Shown here piece after piece: positions 12,344 through 19,019 of a DNA stretch of 20,241 bases (position 1 is the first letter of the stretch; each line of letters starts with the position of its first letter). Position numbers and translations under genes: made by a program. Source of the stretch: a virus; IMG/VR virus record IMGVR_UViG_3300010354_000892, positions 1 through 20,241 of that record; one strand, 5' to 3'. The notes below the pieces were generated by a model, which had not been told where the DNA came from, searched no databases, and saw nothing but the letters and a program-made list of their open reading frames with translations.

Positions 12344-12381
12344 GCGTGTCGAGCAAATATTTTTCTACCCGGACAACGTGC

Positions 12382-12413
12382 GGCCCCCGGCAGCGAGGGG
12401 ACCGCCGGGGGCC
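12382..12413 (-). terminator. Hairpin terminator candidate after lysis genes
   Basis: A perfect 10-bp GC stem (GGCCCCCGGC / GCCGGGGGCC) with a 12-nt loop lies 25 bp after the last lysis-region gene and 39 bp before the -35 of P2. There is no T-run, but GC-rich hairpins without U-tracts are common as terminators in high-GC Gram-positives. It would separate the late operon from the early operon. The whole 162-bp gap (12276-12437) holds this hairpin, P2 and the leader. Confidence 0.6.
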
Positions 12414-12437
12414 TTGGGGAGCACGCTCAACCCATCA

Positions 12438-12695
12438 TCATTGTACCGGCTTGCACTCTTGCCGACGGTGACGTGCAAGAGATCCGCGAGAGACCTTGTA
12501 CCCCGCCGCCACCAGCGCCGTAGCAATAGCGTTATTAGATAGCGACTTGTTGCCCATCGCCTCCGTGAATGCCTGTAGATCCTCTGGAGTCATGTCGTCC
12601 ATGACGGTACACGTGAAGCAGCGAATACCGATTTGAGGGAGACTCACATTCGCGAGCGCCTCCCGTAAGGATGGGTTAGTCGCGGATTGTTCCAT
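12438..12695 (-). CDS. Small Cys-pair/HTH DNA-binding protein, 85 aa
   Basis: ATG at 12695 lies 20 nt inside the endolysin end. The product MEQSATNPSLREALANVSLP continues with IRCFTCTVMDDMTPEDLQAF, a CxxC pair, and ends with a helix-turn-helix-like SNNAIATALVAAGYKVSRGSLARHRRQEC. The pattern of new-helix start, VSRGSLARHRR and a final Cys is one I associate with small actinophage DNA-binding proteins of unknown role. It is the last gene before the terminator hairpin and may regulate late or lysis expression. Confidence 0.75.
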   Translation of the reverse strand: MEQSATNPSLREALANVSLPQIGIRCFTCTVMDDMTPEDLQAFTEAMGNKSLSNNAIATALVAAGYKVSRGSLARHRRQECKPVQ

Positions 12696-13209
12696 CGGGG
12701 CGGATTCCCATGTCGCGGATCACCTGAGCCGCATCCTTCGCGGTAATGCCGGGAGCAATATAGAAGTGCATCGGGTCGTTCGAAGCGACGAGGCGGTACA
12801 CAATCGGGTAATCGACTCCGGGGCTCCGCTTACAGACTCCCCAACCGAATACGAGCCTGCCGTCATCGGTGCGGAACTTCTTCAGGATCTCGGAGATACG
12901 CGCCGCCTTATCCTTCGGCATCTTCGAAGGCCACGTGTGCGCCCCGATTCCGTCGCTCCAACAGTCGATCGCATAGCCCGCGTGATCCGAAATACCGCTT
13001 CCCATGCGCGGCTCGCGATAGTTGTAGGACCACGTATTGCGGGCAAGGAGCGGCTCTACCTGATCGAGGAGCACGGCGAGCCGAAGGAACAGGGGGGTAT
13101 AGGGGCGGGCCGTTCGAAGCCAGATAGGGCGACCCGGCACGTAGGCCTTACGAAGGCGCGGGTCGGCGCTGAATCTGATAGCGGTATGTCCTGAAATCGT
13201 CTTAGCCAT
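12676..13209 (-). CDS. Endolysin, M15-type peptidase
   Basis: The 177-residue protein has the LAS/M15 zinc peptidase motifs: SDHAGYAIDCWSDG (residues 74-87, with H76 and D82 as zinc ligands) and DPMHFYI (145-151, with H148). Between them is GRLVFGWGVCKRSP. M15 endolysins cut L-Ala-D-Glu or D-Ala cross-links of peptidoglycan at lysis. There is no signal peptide and no cell-wall-binding domain; a separate peptidoglycan-binding domain is encoded at 13754 on the other strand. Start ATG 13209 lies 8 nt inside the upstream gene. Holin-type membrane genes directly upstream support a lysis role. Confidence 0.88.
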   Translation of the reverse strand: MAKTISGHTAIRFSADPRLRKAYVPGRPIWLRTARPYTPLFLRLAVLLDQVEPLLARNTWSYNYREPRMGSGISDHAGYAIDCWSDGIGAHTWPSKMPKDKAARISEILKKFRTDDGRLVFGWGVCKRSPGVDYPIVYRLVASNDPMHFYIAPGITAKDAAQVIRDMGIRPDGTIRD

Positions 13210-13510
13210 GAGTGCTCTCCCTCTTTAACAGCAGCGTCAGGATCTCCTTAAAAGCGGAGATCTCGCCTTTCATTTGCCTCTGCTCGTGCTCAATCCTGTT
13301 GATCTTATCCGTGAGGCTGGAACCCCCATTTGGGAATAGTTGGTGCTCTACCCTCTGTAGCCTGTCCGAGATCGTTCTCCCTTCAGAGTCCACCCCGAGA
13401 GCCCCGTCAATACGCTTCGCTATCTTGTAAATCCGGTGGGCGAAAATACCGATTGCGGTGAGGGCCGCGACAATGGCCCCGGCAATCAGGATGCCGTCTG
13501 TGACGCTCAC
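13202..13510 (-). CDS. Membrane protein with TM and coiled coil (holin-like or lysis accessory)
   Basis: The GTG start at 13510 overlaps the holin-like stop as GTGA. An N-terminal transmembrane segment (GILIAGAIVAALTAIGIFAH, residues 5-24) precedes a basic stretch and a long coiled coil (ISDRLQRVEHQLFPN, LTDKINRIEHEQRQMKGEIS). Proteins of this layout sit in many actinophage lysis cassettes, as second holins or membrane proteins of the DUF2746 kind. It may assist holin function or be a tail-membrane linker; the position favours lysis. Confidence 0.78.
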   Translation of the reverse strand: MSVTDGILIAGAIVAALTAIGIFAHRIYKIAKRIDGALGVDSEGRTISDRLQRVEHQLFPNGGSSLTDKINRIEHEQRQMKGEISAFKEILTLLLKRESTHG

Positions 13511-13719
13511 TCGCTGCCCTTCCCGAACCGGGGATCGGACGGGTCAAGGGCCGTGATGAGGAGCGGCAGCACTGAGGCGAATCCTGCAGCAAGCCACGTC
13601 CGAAGGTCCTGCATGTCCACAGCGAACAGGTCTGCCCCGTCCGCAAGGAACATCCCAAGGACGACGGCGATGAACACCTTCGCATAGGATTTCAGGGCGG
13701 CAGACAACTTAGGATTCAT
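13507..13719 (-). CDS. Holin-like small membrane protein, 70 aa
   Basis: ATG at 13719 has a very strong ribosome binding site (GAGGAGGT, 7 nt). The product MNPKLSAALKSYAKVFIAVV has two hydrophobic segments (VFIAVVLGMFLADG and TWLAAGFASVLPLLITAL) with a polar loop between and a charged C-terminal tail. Size, two-TM layout, and position just before a coiled-coil membrane protein and endolysin fit a holin that permeabilises the inner membrane at lysis. It is first in the leftward lysis operon. Confidence 0.8.
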   Translation of the reverse strand: MNPKLSAALKSYAKVFIAVVLGMFLADGADLFAVDMQDLRTWLAAGFASVLPLLITALDPSDPRFGKGSE

Positions 13720-13740
13720 GGGGAACCTCCTCTAAGCCTC

Positions 13741-13747
13741 TAGGATA
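13741..13747. promoter_or_regulatory. Overlapping divergent -10 boxes; leaderless start on plus
   Basis: The 34-bp gap 13720-13753 between divergent genes holds TAGGATA. On the plus strand TAGGAT (13741-13746) lies 7 nt before the ATG at 13754, so transcription would begin at the start codon. On the minus strand TATCCT (13742-13747) would start about 16 nt before the holin ATG and include its ribosome binding site. No good -35 was seen on either side. Confidence 0.4.
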
Positions 13748-13753
13748 CCTGAT

Positions 13754-14026
13754 ATGACGGCACGATCACGGAAACCTATGGAGCACGTTACCGAAACCCC
13801 GGCGCAAGTAGCCGACCGCTACCCATTCCGGCACCCCCTCGACACGGGGGATCGCGGAATCCTCGTAATGTGGGCGCAGTCGAAACTCATGAAGCATGGC
13901 GTTTATGAGGGCGATCTCGACGGCAGATTCGACCGCGAAGTCACCCTCGCAGTCCGCCAGTTCCAAGGCGGTCGGGGACTGAAAGTGACCGGGGTAATCG
14001 ACCGCAAGACGTGGGACGCCTTGTGA
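13754..14026 (+). CDS. Stand-alone peptidoglycan-binding domain protein, 90 aa
   Basis: The product (from ATG 13754; a later ATG at residue 9 is possible) contains GDRGILVMWAQSKLMKHGVYEGDLDGRFDREVTLAVRQFQGGRGLKVTGVIDRKTWDAL. This is a full PG_binding_1 domain with the repeat pattern G-x2-V-x2-Q-x2-L, G-x-DG-x-F and TW-x-L. There is no catalytic domain, signal peptide or membrane segment. It could be the wall-binding part of a split endolysin or a virion-associated wall-binding piece. It is the first gene of the plus-strand cassette, coupled as GTGA to the glycosyltransferase. Confidence 0.85.
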   Translation: MTARSRKPMEHVTETPAQVADRYPFRHPLDTGDRGILVMWAQSKLMKHGVYEGDLDGRFDREVTLAVRQFQGGRGLKVTGVIDRKTWDAL

Positions 14027-14658
14027 CGATAGGGGTTGTCACCGTCGCCTATGGGCCCACCTATCGGGCGTTCCTGCCTGAATGGGCTGAGGCGGTCGGA
14101 GCACTCCAGACAGTTCCTCAGCAGGTAACGATTGTTACCGATGAGGTGAATCCGGTAATCGCAGACCACGTTTCTGAATACGTCCCCGGCGCGGTATGGG
14201 TGATCTCCCCCCGTGTCCCCATCCATCACCCCCAAGTCCTCGTGAATGACGCAATCGCGATAACTCACACGGACTGGATTTGCAAGATGGACGCGGACGA
14301 CATCATCTACCCCCACGCCTTTAACGGCATGGATCACTACCCGTCAGACATCTTCATGTTCGGCATCCACCTACAGGGCCGAGACATGCCCCCGAACAAC
14401 GTAACCGGGCAACAGGTCCTGCAGTCCACCGAGAATCTCGTGTTCTCCGGTTCCCCCTTCCGAAGATGGGTTTGGGAGGAGAACCACTACCGGGACATGA
14501 TTTATGAGGATTGGGCGTTCTGGAGGGAAGCGGCCCGAGCGGGAGCCATATTCCGGCCTTCAGGCACCATAGATTACGAATACCGGATTCATGGCGGCAA
14601 CATATCGCTGAGGGCCGACGATCAGTATTGGCGAGAGGCAGTGAGGAGCATTACGTGA
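14023..14658 (+). CDS. GT2-like (GT-A) glycosyltransferase
   Basis: The preferred start is GTG at 14023, overlapping the upstream stop as GTGA (211 residues: MTIGVVTVAYGPTYRAFLPE); a GTG at 14011 is possible. The GT-A fold features are an N-terminal VVTVAYG strand, then a QVTIVTD strand, a DxD motif KMDADD (88-93), and a C-terminal IYEDWAFWREAARAGAIF where ED is the usual acidic base region, then YEYRIHGGNIS. It would transfer a sugar from a nucleotide donor. Stop overlaps the epimerase start as GTGA. Confidence 0.87.
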   Translation: MTIGVVTVAYGPTYRAFLPEWAEAVGALQTVPQQVTIVTDEVNPVIADHVSEYVPGAVWVISPRVPIHHPQVLVNDAIAITHTDWICKMDADDIIYPHAFNGMDHYPSDIFMFGIHLQGRDMPPNNVTGQQVLQSTENLVFSGSPFRRWVWEENHYRDMIYEDWAFWREAARAGAIFRPSGTIDYEYRIHGGNISLRADDQYWREAVRSIT

Positions 14659-15668
14659 AGATCGGTATTACTGGAGGCTACGGCTTCATTGGCGGGTGGG
14701 TCACCGACGCATTGCATGAGCGAGGGCATGAAGCACTTATCCTCGACCATAAGGGGCAGGGCTCGGGGCTTTACGGCGATGTTCGTGATGCCACGATCGT
14801 GCAGGAACTTGCGGCACACGTAGACGGCATCATTCATCTTGCGGCTGTGTTAGGGACTGCGGAGACGATTGACAATCCGGGTCCAGCCGCCGAAACGAAC
14901 ATCATTGGCACCCTGAACGTATTCGAGGCGATCACTCGATATGACATCCCGTGCGTGTTCGCCGCCGTAGGAAACTCTGGTATTGGGCGAGGAACCTACT
15001 GCATTACAAAGACGACGGGCGAGCAATTCGTGTCCATGTATCGAGAGGATCGCGGTAGCAAGATCATCGCGGTTCGCCCCATGAACGCCTATGGGCCGCG
15101 ACAGTCAGCGCCCTCCCCATACGGCTCTTCTAAGGTCCGCAAGATCGTCCCGTCCTTCGTTTGCGCGGCGCTATCCGGCGATCCCATGAGACTGTACGGG
15201 GGAGGGGTCCAATACTCTGATTCGGTCTACGTGAAGGACGTGGCGCACTGCTTCGTGCATGCGCTCGAATCAGCCAAAGACGGACTCATCCCCGACTTCC
15301 CAATCGACGTAGGCAATATCGCCCCTCACACGGTCCTAGACGTAGCGAACGCCGTATCTGACGCCGTAGGAGGGGCGGACATAGTTAGCGTCCCCATGAG
15401 GCCCGGAGAGCCCGAAGGGGGCCCCCTCTCGAACCCTGACGCTGTGCAGCAGATAATCAGCGCGGTTCTATCCACCTGTCCCGACCTTAATCCGATCCAT
15501 GCCCGCCGAATCCTGAAGCAACTCGGCACAGTCGTTTCGGCGGACACGGATACGCTCGCCAGCATCGGAGTGGACCCAACGGGGTTTAAGAGCCTGACGG
15601 AAGGTATCGGGCTCACCGTCGAATGGTTCAGGAAGAACGAGGGAATAACGTGGCGATCCCCAAAGTAA
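14655..15668 (+). CDS. NAD-dependent epimerase/dehydratase (extended SDR)
   Basis: The GTG at 14655 overlaps the upstream stop as GTGA and gives 337 residues. The NAD-binding motif GGYGFIG (residues 7-13) opens the protein, HLAAVLGT follows at 61-68, and Y115-x3-K119 (TYCITKTTGE) is the catalytic pair. PMNAYGPRQSAPSPYGSSKV and a GGGVQYSDSVYVKDVAH segment match sugar-nucleotide epimerases. A C-terminal extension of about 70 residues is unassigned. It would make or modify the nucleotide sugar used by the glycosyltransferases beside it. Confidence 0.9.
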   Translation: MKIGITGGYGFIGGWVTDALHERGHEALILDHKGQGSGLYGDVRDATIVQELAAHVDGIIHLAAVLGTAETIDNPGPAAETNIIGTLNVFEAITRYDIPCVFAAVGNSGIGRGTYCITKTTGEQFVSMYREDRGSKIIAVRPMNAYGPRQSAPSPYGSSKVRKIVPSFVCAALSGDPMRLYGGGVQYSDSVYVKDVAHCFVHALESAKDGLIPDFPIDVGNIAPHTVLDVANAVSDAVGGADIVSVPMRPGEPEGGPLSNPDAVQQIISAVLSTCPDLNPIHARRILKQLGTVVSADTDTLASIGVDPTGFKSLTEGIGLTVEWFRKNEGITWRSPK

Positions 15669-16342
15669 TCCACCGGATATGGTTCGGCCCCCGTGACATG
15701 CCAGCCCGATACGCCGAATACGGGCAGGATTGGCGACGACTAAATCCAGAATGGGACCTAATCGACTGGACATATGAGACCCTCCCCCCGCTACGGAACC
15801 AGACCGAGTTCGACGGGTGCGGCGTGACATGGACTCCCGAGAGGGGCGACGCAAAAGAGGCGACCATGATTCAGGTCACGCAAGCCGACATTGCCGCGTA
15901 TGAGATCCTCTACCAGAATGGCGGGCTTTACGTGAACTGCGACATGAAGCCAATAAAGCCGCTCCCCGGAGACTTCTGCGACCACAAAGCAGTATTCGCA
16001 TACGAGATCGACGGGACGCTCATCTCAAATGCGTTCATGGCAGCAATCCCCCATCATCCGGCCCTGAACGCTGTTATCGAGGCGATTCCGGCCTCCGTGC
16101 AGAACGCCAGCGGGCGAAGCATGGATTACGTCACGGGCCCTAGGCATCTCACGGACATCATCCAACGGCAATACCCAAACATCACTATTTGGCCTGCGAG
16201 GTACTGCAATCCGTATCTTCCTAATAGTCAGCCGACATTCCATGAGGACACCATCGCAATCCACTATTGGGGACACGCGACACAAGACGAATCACTTTGG
16301 CCCGACATGGACCGCCAACCCGGAGCGCAACGCTACTTCTGA
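15650..16342 (+). CDS. GT32-like glycosyltransferase (Gly_transf_sug type)
   Basis: The GTG at 15650 has GAGGG upstream and lies 19 nt inside the epimerase end (230 residues). The start IPKVIHRIWFGPRDMPARYA and ADIAAYEILYQNGGLYVNCDMKPIKPL (79-105) are classic for Gly_transf_sug/OCH1-like enzymes. Here the usual DxD is NCD (96-98), with Asn in the first position. FAYEIDG, FMAAIPHHPAL and a final HYWGHATQDESLW follow the family. The 3' end overlaps the convergent gene by 10 bp. It likely works with the epimerase and GT2-like gene on one glycan. Confidence 0.87.
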   Translation: MAIPKVIHRIWFGPRDMPARYAEYGQDWRRLNPEWDLIDWTYETLPPLRNQTEFDGCGVTWTPERGDAKEATMIQVTQADIAAYEILYQNGGLYVNCDMKPIKPLPGDFCDHKAVFAYEIDGTLISNAFMAAIPHHPALNAVIEAIPASVQNASGRSMDYVTGPRHLTDIIQRQYPNITIWPARYCNPYLPNSQPTFHEDTIAIHYWGHATQDESLWPDMDRQPGAQRYF

Positions 16343-16995
16343 GGATCTGGCCTTTCATCCCACCTCAGCCGCACAAACGGATTCTGGTACTCGTTTGCAG
16401 GCCACACCCCAAACCGCTTCCCCTCCCGCCACAACAGGTACGGCAACGACACCTGATCCTGAATCGACCACCGCCGATTCTCCTCCAGCCACAGTTCGCC
16501 GAGCCTCTGCGCCTCCTCCGTGAATCTCCACCCCACAGTGCCGCAAGCGAAGAGGCCCCACCTCTCAGGCATCCCGTCCGCCATGTAAGCCGCTAACTGG
16601 CCCCTCATGTCATAGCCCGCATACTTAGGCCAATCCCAGCAGACCGGGGCCTCCTGCTCAATCCCGAACCTGCCCTCAGGATGAGTCCACACGATGAAGT
16701 CGTTCGCCTCCAGAAGCGGGCGCACCCACTTCGAGAAGCCACTATCCACGACCTCGAACGAGGCATCAAGCCACACTGCCGCATCACAATCGGTATATAA
16801 CCACGGCATCATCTTTGGACGCTTCGCTGCCAGCCGTGGGGCCTCTTCCGAAGGCTCGACCACGACTCTCCAGCCCTCTGTTGCAACATCTTTGGAGTCA
16901 GTGACAAATACCGCGTCATCGAAACCGTGCCCCTCAGGGAGAGCCCGGATCGGATCGTAAGCGCCGTAACAGGCGGAGACTAGAGCAACCCTCAC
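16333..16995 (-). CDS. TOD1/MUCI70-like (DUF616) glycosyltransferase-like protein
   Basis: The 220-residue product starts MRVALVSACYGAYDPIRALP. It shows FDDAVFVTDSKD, AAKRPKMMPWLYTDCDAAVWLDASFEV and FIVWTHPEGR, the pattern of the DUF616 family: a YGxYDP start, AxRxPK, and YD-x3-WxDAS. GTG at 16995 overlaps the upstream stop as GTGA, so it belongs to the tail operon although it faces the cassette. The plus-strand genes end against it with 10 bp overlap. Acceptor unknown; tail or fibre proteins upstream are candidates. Confidence 0.8.
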   Translation of the reverse strand: MRVALVSACYGAYDPIRALPEGHGFDDAVFVTDSKDVATEGWRVVVEPSEEAPRLAAKRPKMMPWLYTDCDAAVWLDASFEVVDSGFSKWVRPLLEANDFIVWTHPEGRFGIEQEAPVCWDWPKYAGYDMRGQLAAYMADGMPERWGLFACGTVGWRFTEEAQRLGELWLEENRRWSIQDQVSLPYLLWREGKRFGVWPANEYQNPFVRLRWDERPDPQK

Positions 16996-17384
16996 AAGAC
17001 GATCATAGACGGGGAGAACTCGACTATTGGCTCATCTGGCCCCTGCGGATAGGGAATCTGGTTCGCGATCAGGAATGCCTCTAGCCGCTTATTCGCGTTC
17101 CAGCCGGAGAATTCCTCCACGATCCGCCACTTATGTGTGACGACATAGAGTTCCGCGTGCGGTTGCCAAGCCGCATAGACGCCGACAAATCCCGCTCCAT
17201 TAGATACCTCTGAGATAACTTCCCAAACCTCAATTTCGTCTATGCGAGGAGTCCGTTTCTCTATCCACGGAGTTGCCTCTGGCATGTATTCAAAGATGGA
17301 ATCGTAGTTCATCCAGTTTTCGTTAAACAGTTCACCATCTTTAACGGGGTGGAGGAGTTGCTCAGTGGCTTTCCAGCGAGGCAT
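16992..17384 (-). CDS. Hypothetical protein, 130 aa, tail operon
   Basis: ATG at 17384 overlaps the fibre-gene stop as TAATG. The product starts MPRWKATEQLLHPVKDGELF and contains WMNYDSIFEYMPEATPW, EVWEVISEVSNGAGFVGVYAAW and VVTHKWRIVEEFSGWNANKR. It is Trp-rich, with a mixed alpha/beta look and no known motif. It lies between a glycine-rich fibre gene and a glycosyltransferase-like gene, so a fibre-assembly or glycosylation role is possible. That is inference. Confidence 0.72.
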   Translation of the reverse strand: MPRWKATEQLLHPVKDGELFNENWMNYDSIFEYMPEATPWIEKRTPRIDEIEVWEVISEVSNGAGFVGVYAAWQPHAELYVVTHKWRIVEEFSGWNANKRLEAFLIANQIPYPQGPDEPIVEFSPSMIVL

Positions 17385-18244
17385 TAGAGGAGATATCGAA
17401 TAACGACGATGCCGCCTGCTCCAGCCCCACCATCAAATGAGCCGCCGGAACCCCCACCGCCACCGCCACCGCTGCCCGTGCTCGCCGTGGCCGACGTTGC
17501 GGCTCCAGTTTTACCTCCATTACCTCCACCGCCGGTCCCTCCGTTACCTGCTGTTCCAGTGGATGAGCCTCCTCCACCTCCTGCAGCGCGGGTAACCGCG
17601 GAGCCCGTTATAGAAGAGGAGAGTCCTGCCCCGCCACTCCCTGAACTAGTATCTGCTACGGCTGCTCCACCAACGCCTCCCGCCCCGCCACCACCACCCG
17701 CTTGCGCGGACGCGCCATTTCCCCCGTTATTACCTTGTCCGGCTGTCCCTGCTCCGCCATTATTTGGGCCAGATCCACCGCCAGCAGATCCCCCATTAGC
17801 GCCGGTACGGTCTGTTAGGCCACCTCCGCCTCCCCCGCCGCCGGTACTTGTGATAGATGAAAACACACTATTCCCCCCTGCTCCCCCTCTCAGCCCCGAG
17901 GCCCCATTACCAAGGCTTCCTGCAGCACCTACCGTAACCGTGTAGTTAATGTTAAGGGCCACGTTTAGAGTGGATGTCAGGTAACCGCCAGCGCCCCCGC
18001 CTCCACCCTGTAGACCACCGCCACCGGCTCCGCCTGCGATTACGAGATATTCGACACTATTAATATTCGATGTTGCAGTAAATGTGCCCGATCCGGCGGT
18101 CGCAAATGTCCAAATCCCATAGCCGCCTACTTCCGTGTATGCCGCTCCTGCCCCGGAACCTAGCGCTGAAGGATTCCATGCTTTTAGATTGCGGGCGGTA
18201 TACAGATTCGACAGGCCCAAGAAAGCGGCTCTCCTAACAGACAT
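17384..18244 (-). CDS. Glycine-rich tail-fibre/adhesin-like protein
   Basis: ATG at 18244 overlaps the upstream stop as TAATG. The 286-residue protein has an N-terminal part (MSVRRAAFLGLSNLYTARNL), a beta segment (WTFATAGSGTFTATSNIN) and EYLVIAGGAGGGG, the standard opening of the glycine-rich phage fibre domain. About 180 residues of Gly-rich repeats follow, with a conserved end GAGGIVVIRYLL. In phage S16 gp38 such repeats form polyglycine-II helices and the loops set receptor specificity. Here it is likely the host-binding fibre tip. The opposite strand has a Pro-rich open frame that is only a shadow. Confidence 0.85.
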   Translation of the reverse strand: MSVRRAAFLGLSNLYTARNLKAWNPSALGSGAGAAYTEVGGYGIWTFATAGSGTFTATSNINSVEYLVIAGGAGGGGLQGGGGGAGGYLTSTLNVALNINYTVTVGAAGSLGNGASGLRGGAGGNSVFSSITSTGGGGGGGGLTDRTGANGGSAGGGSGPNNGGAGTAGQGNNGGNGASAQAGGGGGAGGVGGAAVADTSSGSGGAGLSSSITGSAVTRAAGGGGGSSTGTAGNGGTGGGGNGGKTGAATSATASTGSGGGGGGGSGGSFDGGAGAGGIVVIRYLL

Positions 18245-18582
18245 TAAGCGACCTCGACTCCGAACGCGGAGAACGAGACGGTAGATGCCGAGGAGGAAGC
18301 GTTCAGGTACTTCTGCGTTGCTGTCAGCGTCGCGCCAAGCGTCAGGAAAACAGTGTCGTTCGCCCCTACCGTAGCCCCGTAGACGAGGAACTCGCTCGCG
18401 GTCGGGGCAGCAGAGGCGGACGAGATTGCAAGCCGATACGTTGCCGATGTGGACGCCGTATTACAAATCGCCATAGTAGAAACCACAGCGGTTGTCGCGG
18501 TCGGGCAAGCGTAAACAACCGTGTACGTGGACGCGGCAGCGGTCCCCGACACTTGCCCAAGCACCTTCAGAGTCTCAGCCAC
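18244..18582 (-). CDS. Small phage structural (tail) protein, 112 aa
   Basis: GTG at 18582 starts just after the upstream stop, with GGGAG 9 nt upstream. The product (MAETLKVLGQVSGTAAASTY) is Ala/Ser/Thr-rich and beta-rich: VVYACPTATTAVVSTMAICN, YRLAISSASAAP, FLVYGATVGANDTVFLTLG and VSFSAFGVEVA. The pattern MAExLKVLGQ...NDTxxLTxGxTL...SFxxFGxE is common among small phage tail or decoration proteins as I recall. Stop overlaps the fibre-tip ATG by one base. It may contribute to the tail tip. Confidence 0.8.
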   Translation of the reverse strand: MAETLKVLGQVSGTAAASTYTVVYACPTATTAVVSTMAICNTASTSATYRLAISSASAAPTASEFLVYGATVGANDTVFLTLGATLTATQKYLNASSSASTVSFSAFGVEVA

Positions 18583-18583
18583 G

Positions 18584-18748
18584 TCATGCTCCCATCAACA
18601 GAAAAGAAGTTTTGAACCCTCCAGTGGACCCGCCGCCCCCACCAATAGCCGTATCCACGGCAAGCGCGAGCGCCTCAATATCGCCCGCCACGTCCACCGG
18701 ATCAGAGTCCTGCGGGTACGGCAGACTATACGTTGGGGTTACAGGCAT
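18584..18748 (-). CDS. Small tail-associated protein, 54 aa
   Basis: ATG at 18748 follows AGGAGG by 6 nt, an excellent ribosome binding site. The product starts MPVTPTYSLPYPQDSDPVDV and goes on with AGDIEALALAVDTAIGGGGG and GFKTSFLLMGA. The piece SLPYP-x2-SDPVDVAxDIxALAxAxD is familiar from the N-termini of actinophage tail-fibre or minor-tail proteins. Here it is a separate short gene. It would dock onto the tail through that segment. Confidence 0.75.
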   Translation of the reverse strand: MPVTPTYSLPYPQDSDPVDVAGDIEALALAVDTAIGGGGGSTGGFKTSFLLMGA

Positions 18749-18779
18749 AGGGTCCTCCTAAGGTGAGTCTAGTCTACCG

Positions 18780-19019
18780 TTACGCGATAGCCCCGAGAAT
18801 CAGCAAATCGAGCCCATCCGTGAGCATCGCCACGGTCGCTGAAGCCGAGGGCGAATAGGAGTTCAGATAGCGGACACCTGAAACAGTGACAGTGGAACCC
18901 GCCACCGTCACCGTCACGCTACCCGTCTGCACGGACACAATCTGCCCAAACCGGAGCCTCAGATTCGCTGGAGGACTCTTAAAATCCCCCACAATGCTCT
19001 GGAAATCGAGCCCGATCAT
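18780..19019 (-). CDS. Small beta-rich tail protein (possible OB fold), 79 aa
   Basis: ATG at 19019 overlaps the upstream stop as ATGA. The product starts MIGLDFQSIVGDFKSPPANL and has RLRFGQIVSVQTGSVTVTVAG, TVTVSGVRYLNSY and ATVAMLTDGLDLLILGAIA. The FGQIVSV...GD/DGLxLLILG strand pattern resembles the OB-fold proteins found near tail tips and baseplates. A 31-bp gap with the next gene's ribosome binding site follows. Confidence 0.72.
   Translation of the reverse strand: MIGLDFQSIVGDFKSPPANLRLRFGQIVSVQTGSVTVTVAGSTVTVSGVRYLNSYSPSASATVAMLTDGLDLLILGAIA

Noticed and set aside
12354-12366. AT-rich 13-mer as part of an integration attachment site
   Set aside because: Both copies lie at matched positions upstream of promoters and no integrase is present, so a promoter role is better supported.
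17409-17945. Long plus-strand proline-rich open frame opposite the fibre gene
   Set aside because: It is the complement of Gly codons in the glycine-rich fibre gene. It has no ribosome binding site or neighbours on that strand, and the composition is explained by the GGN/NCC shadow.
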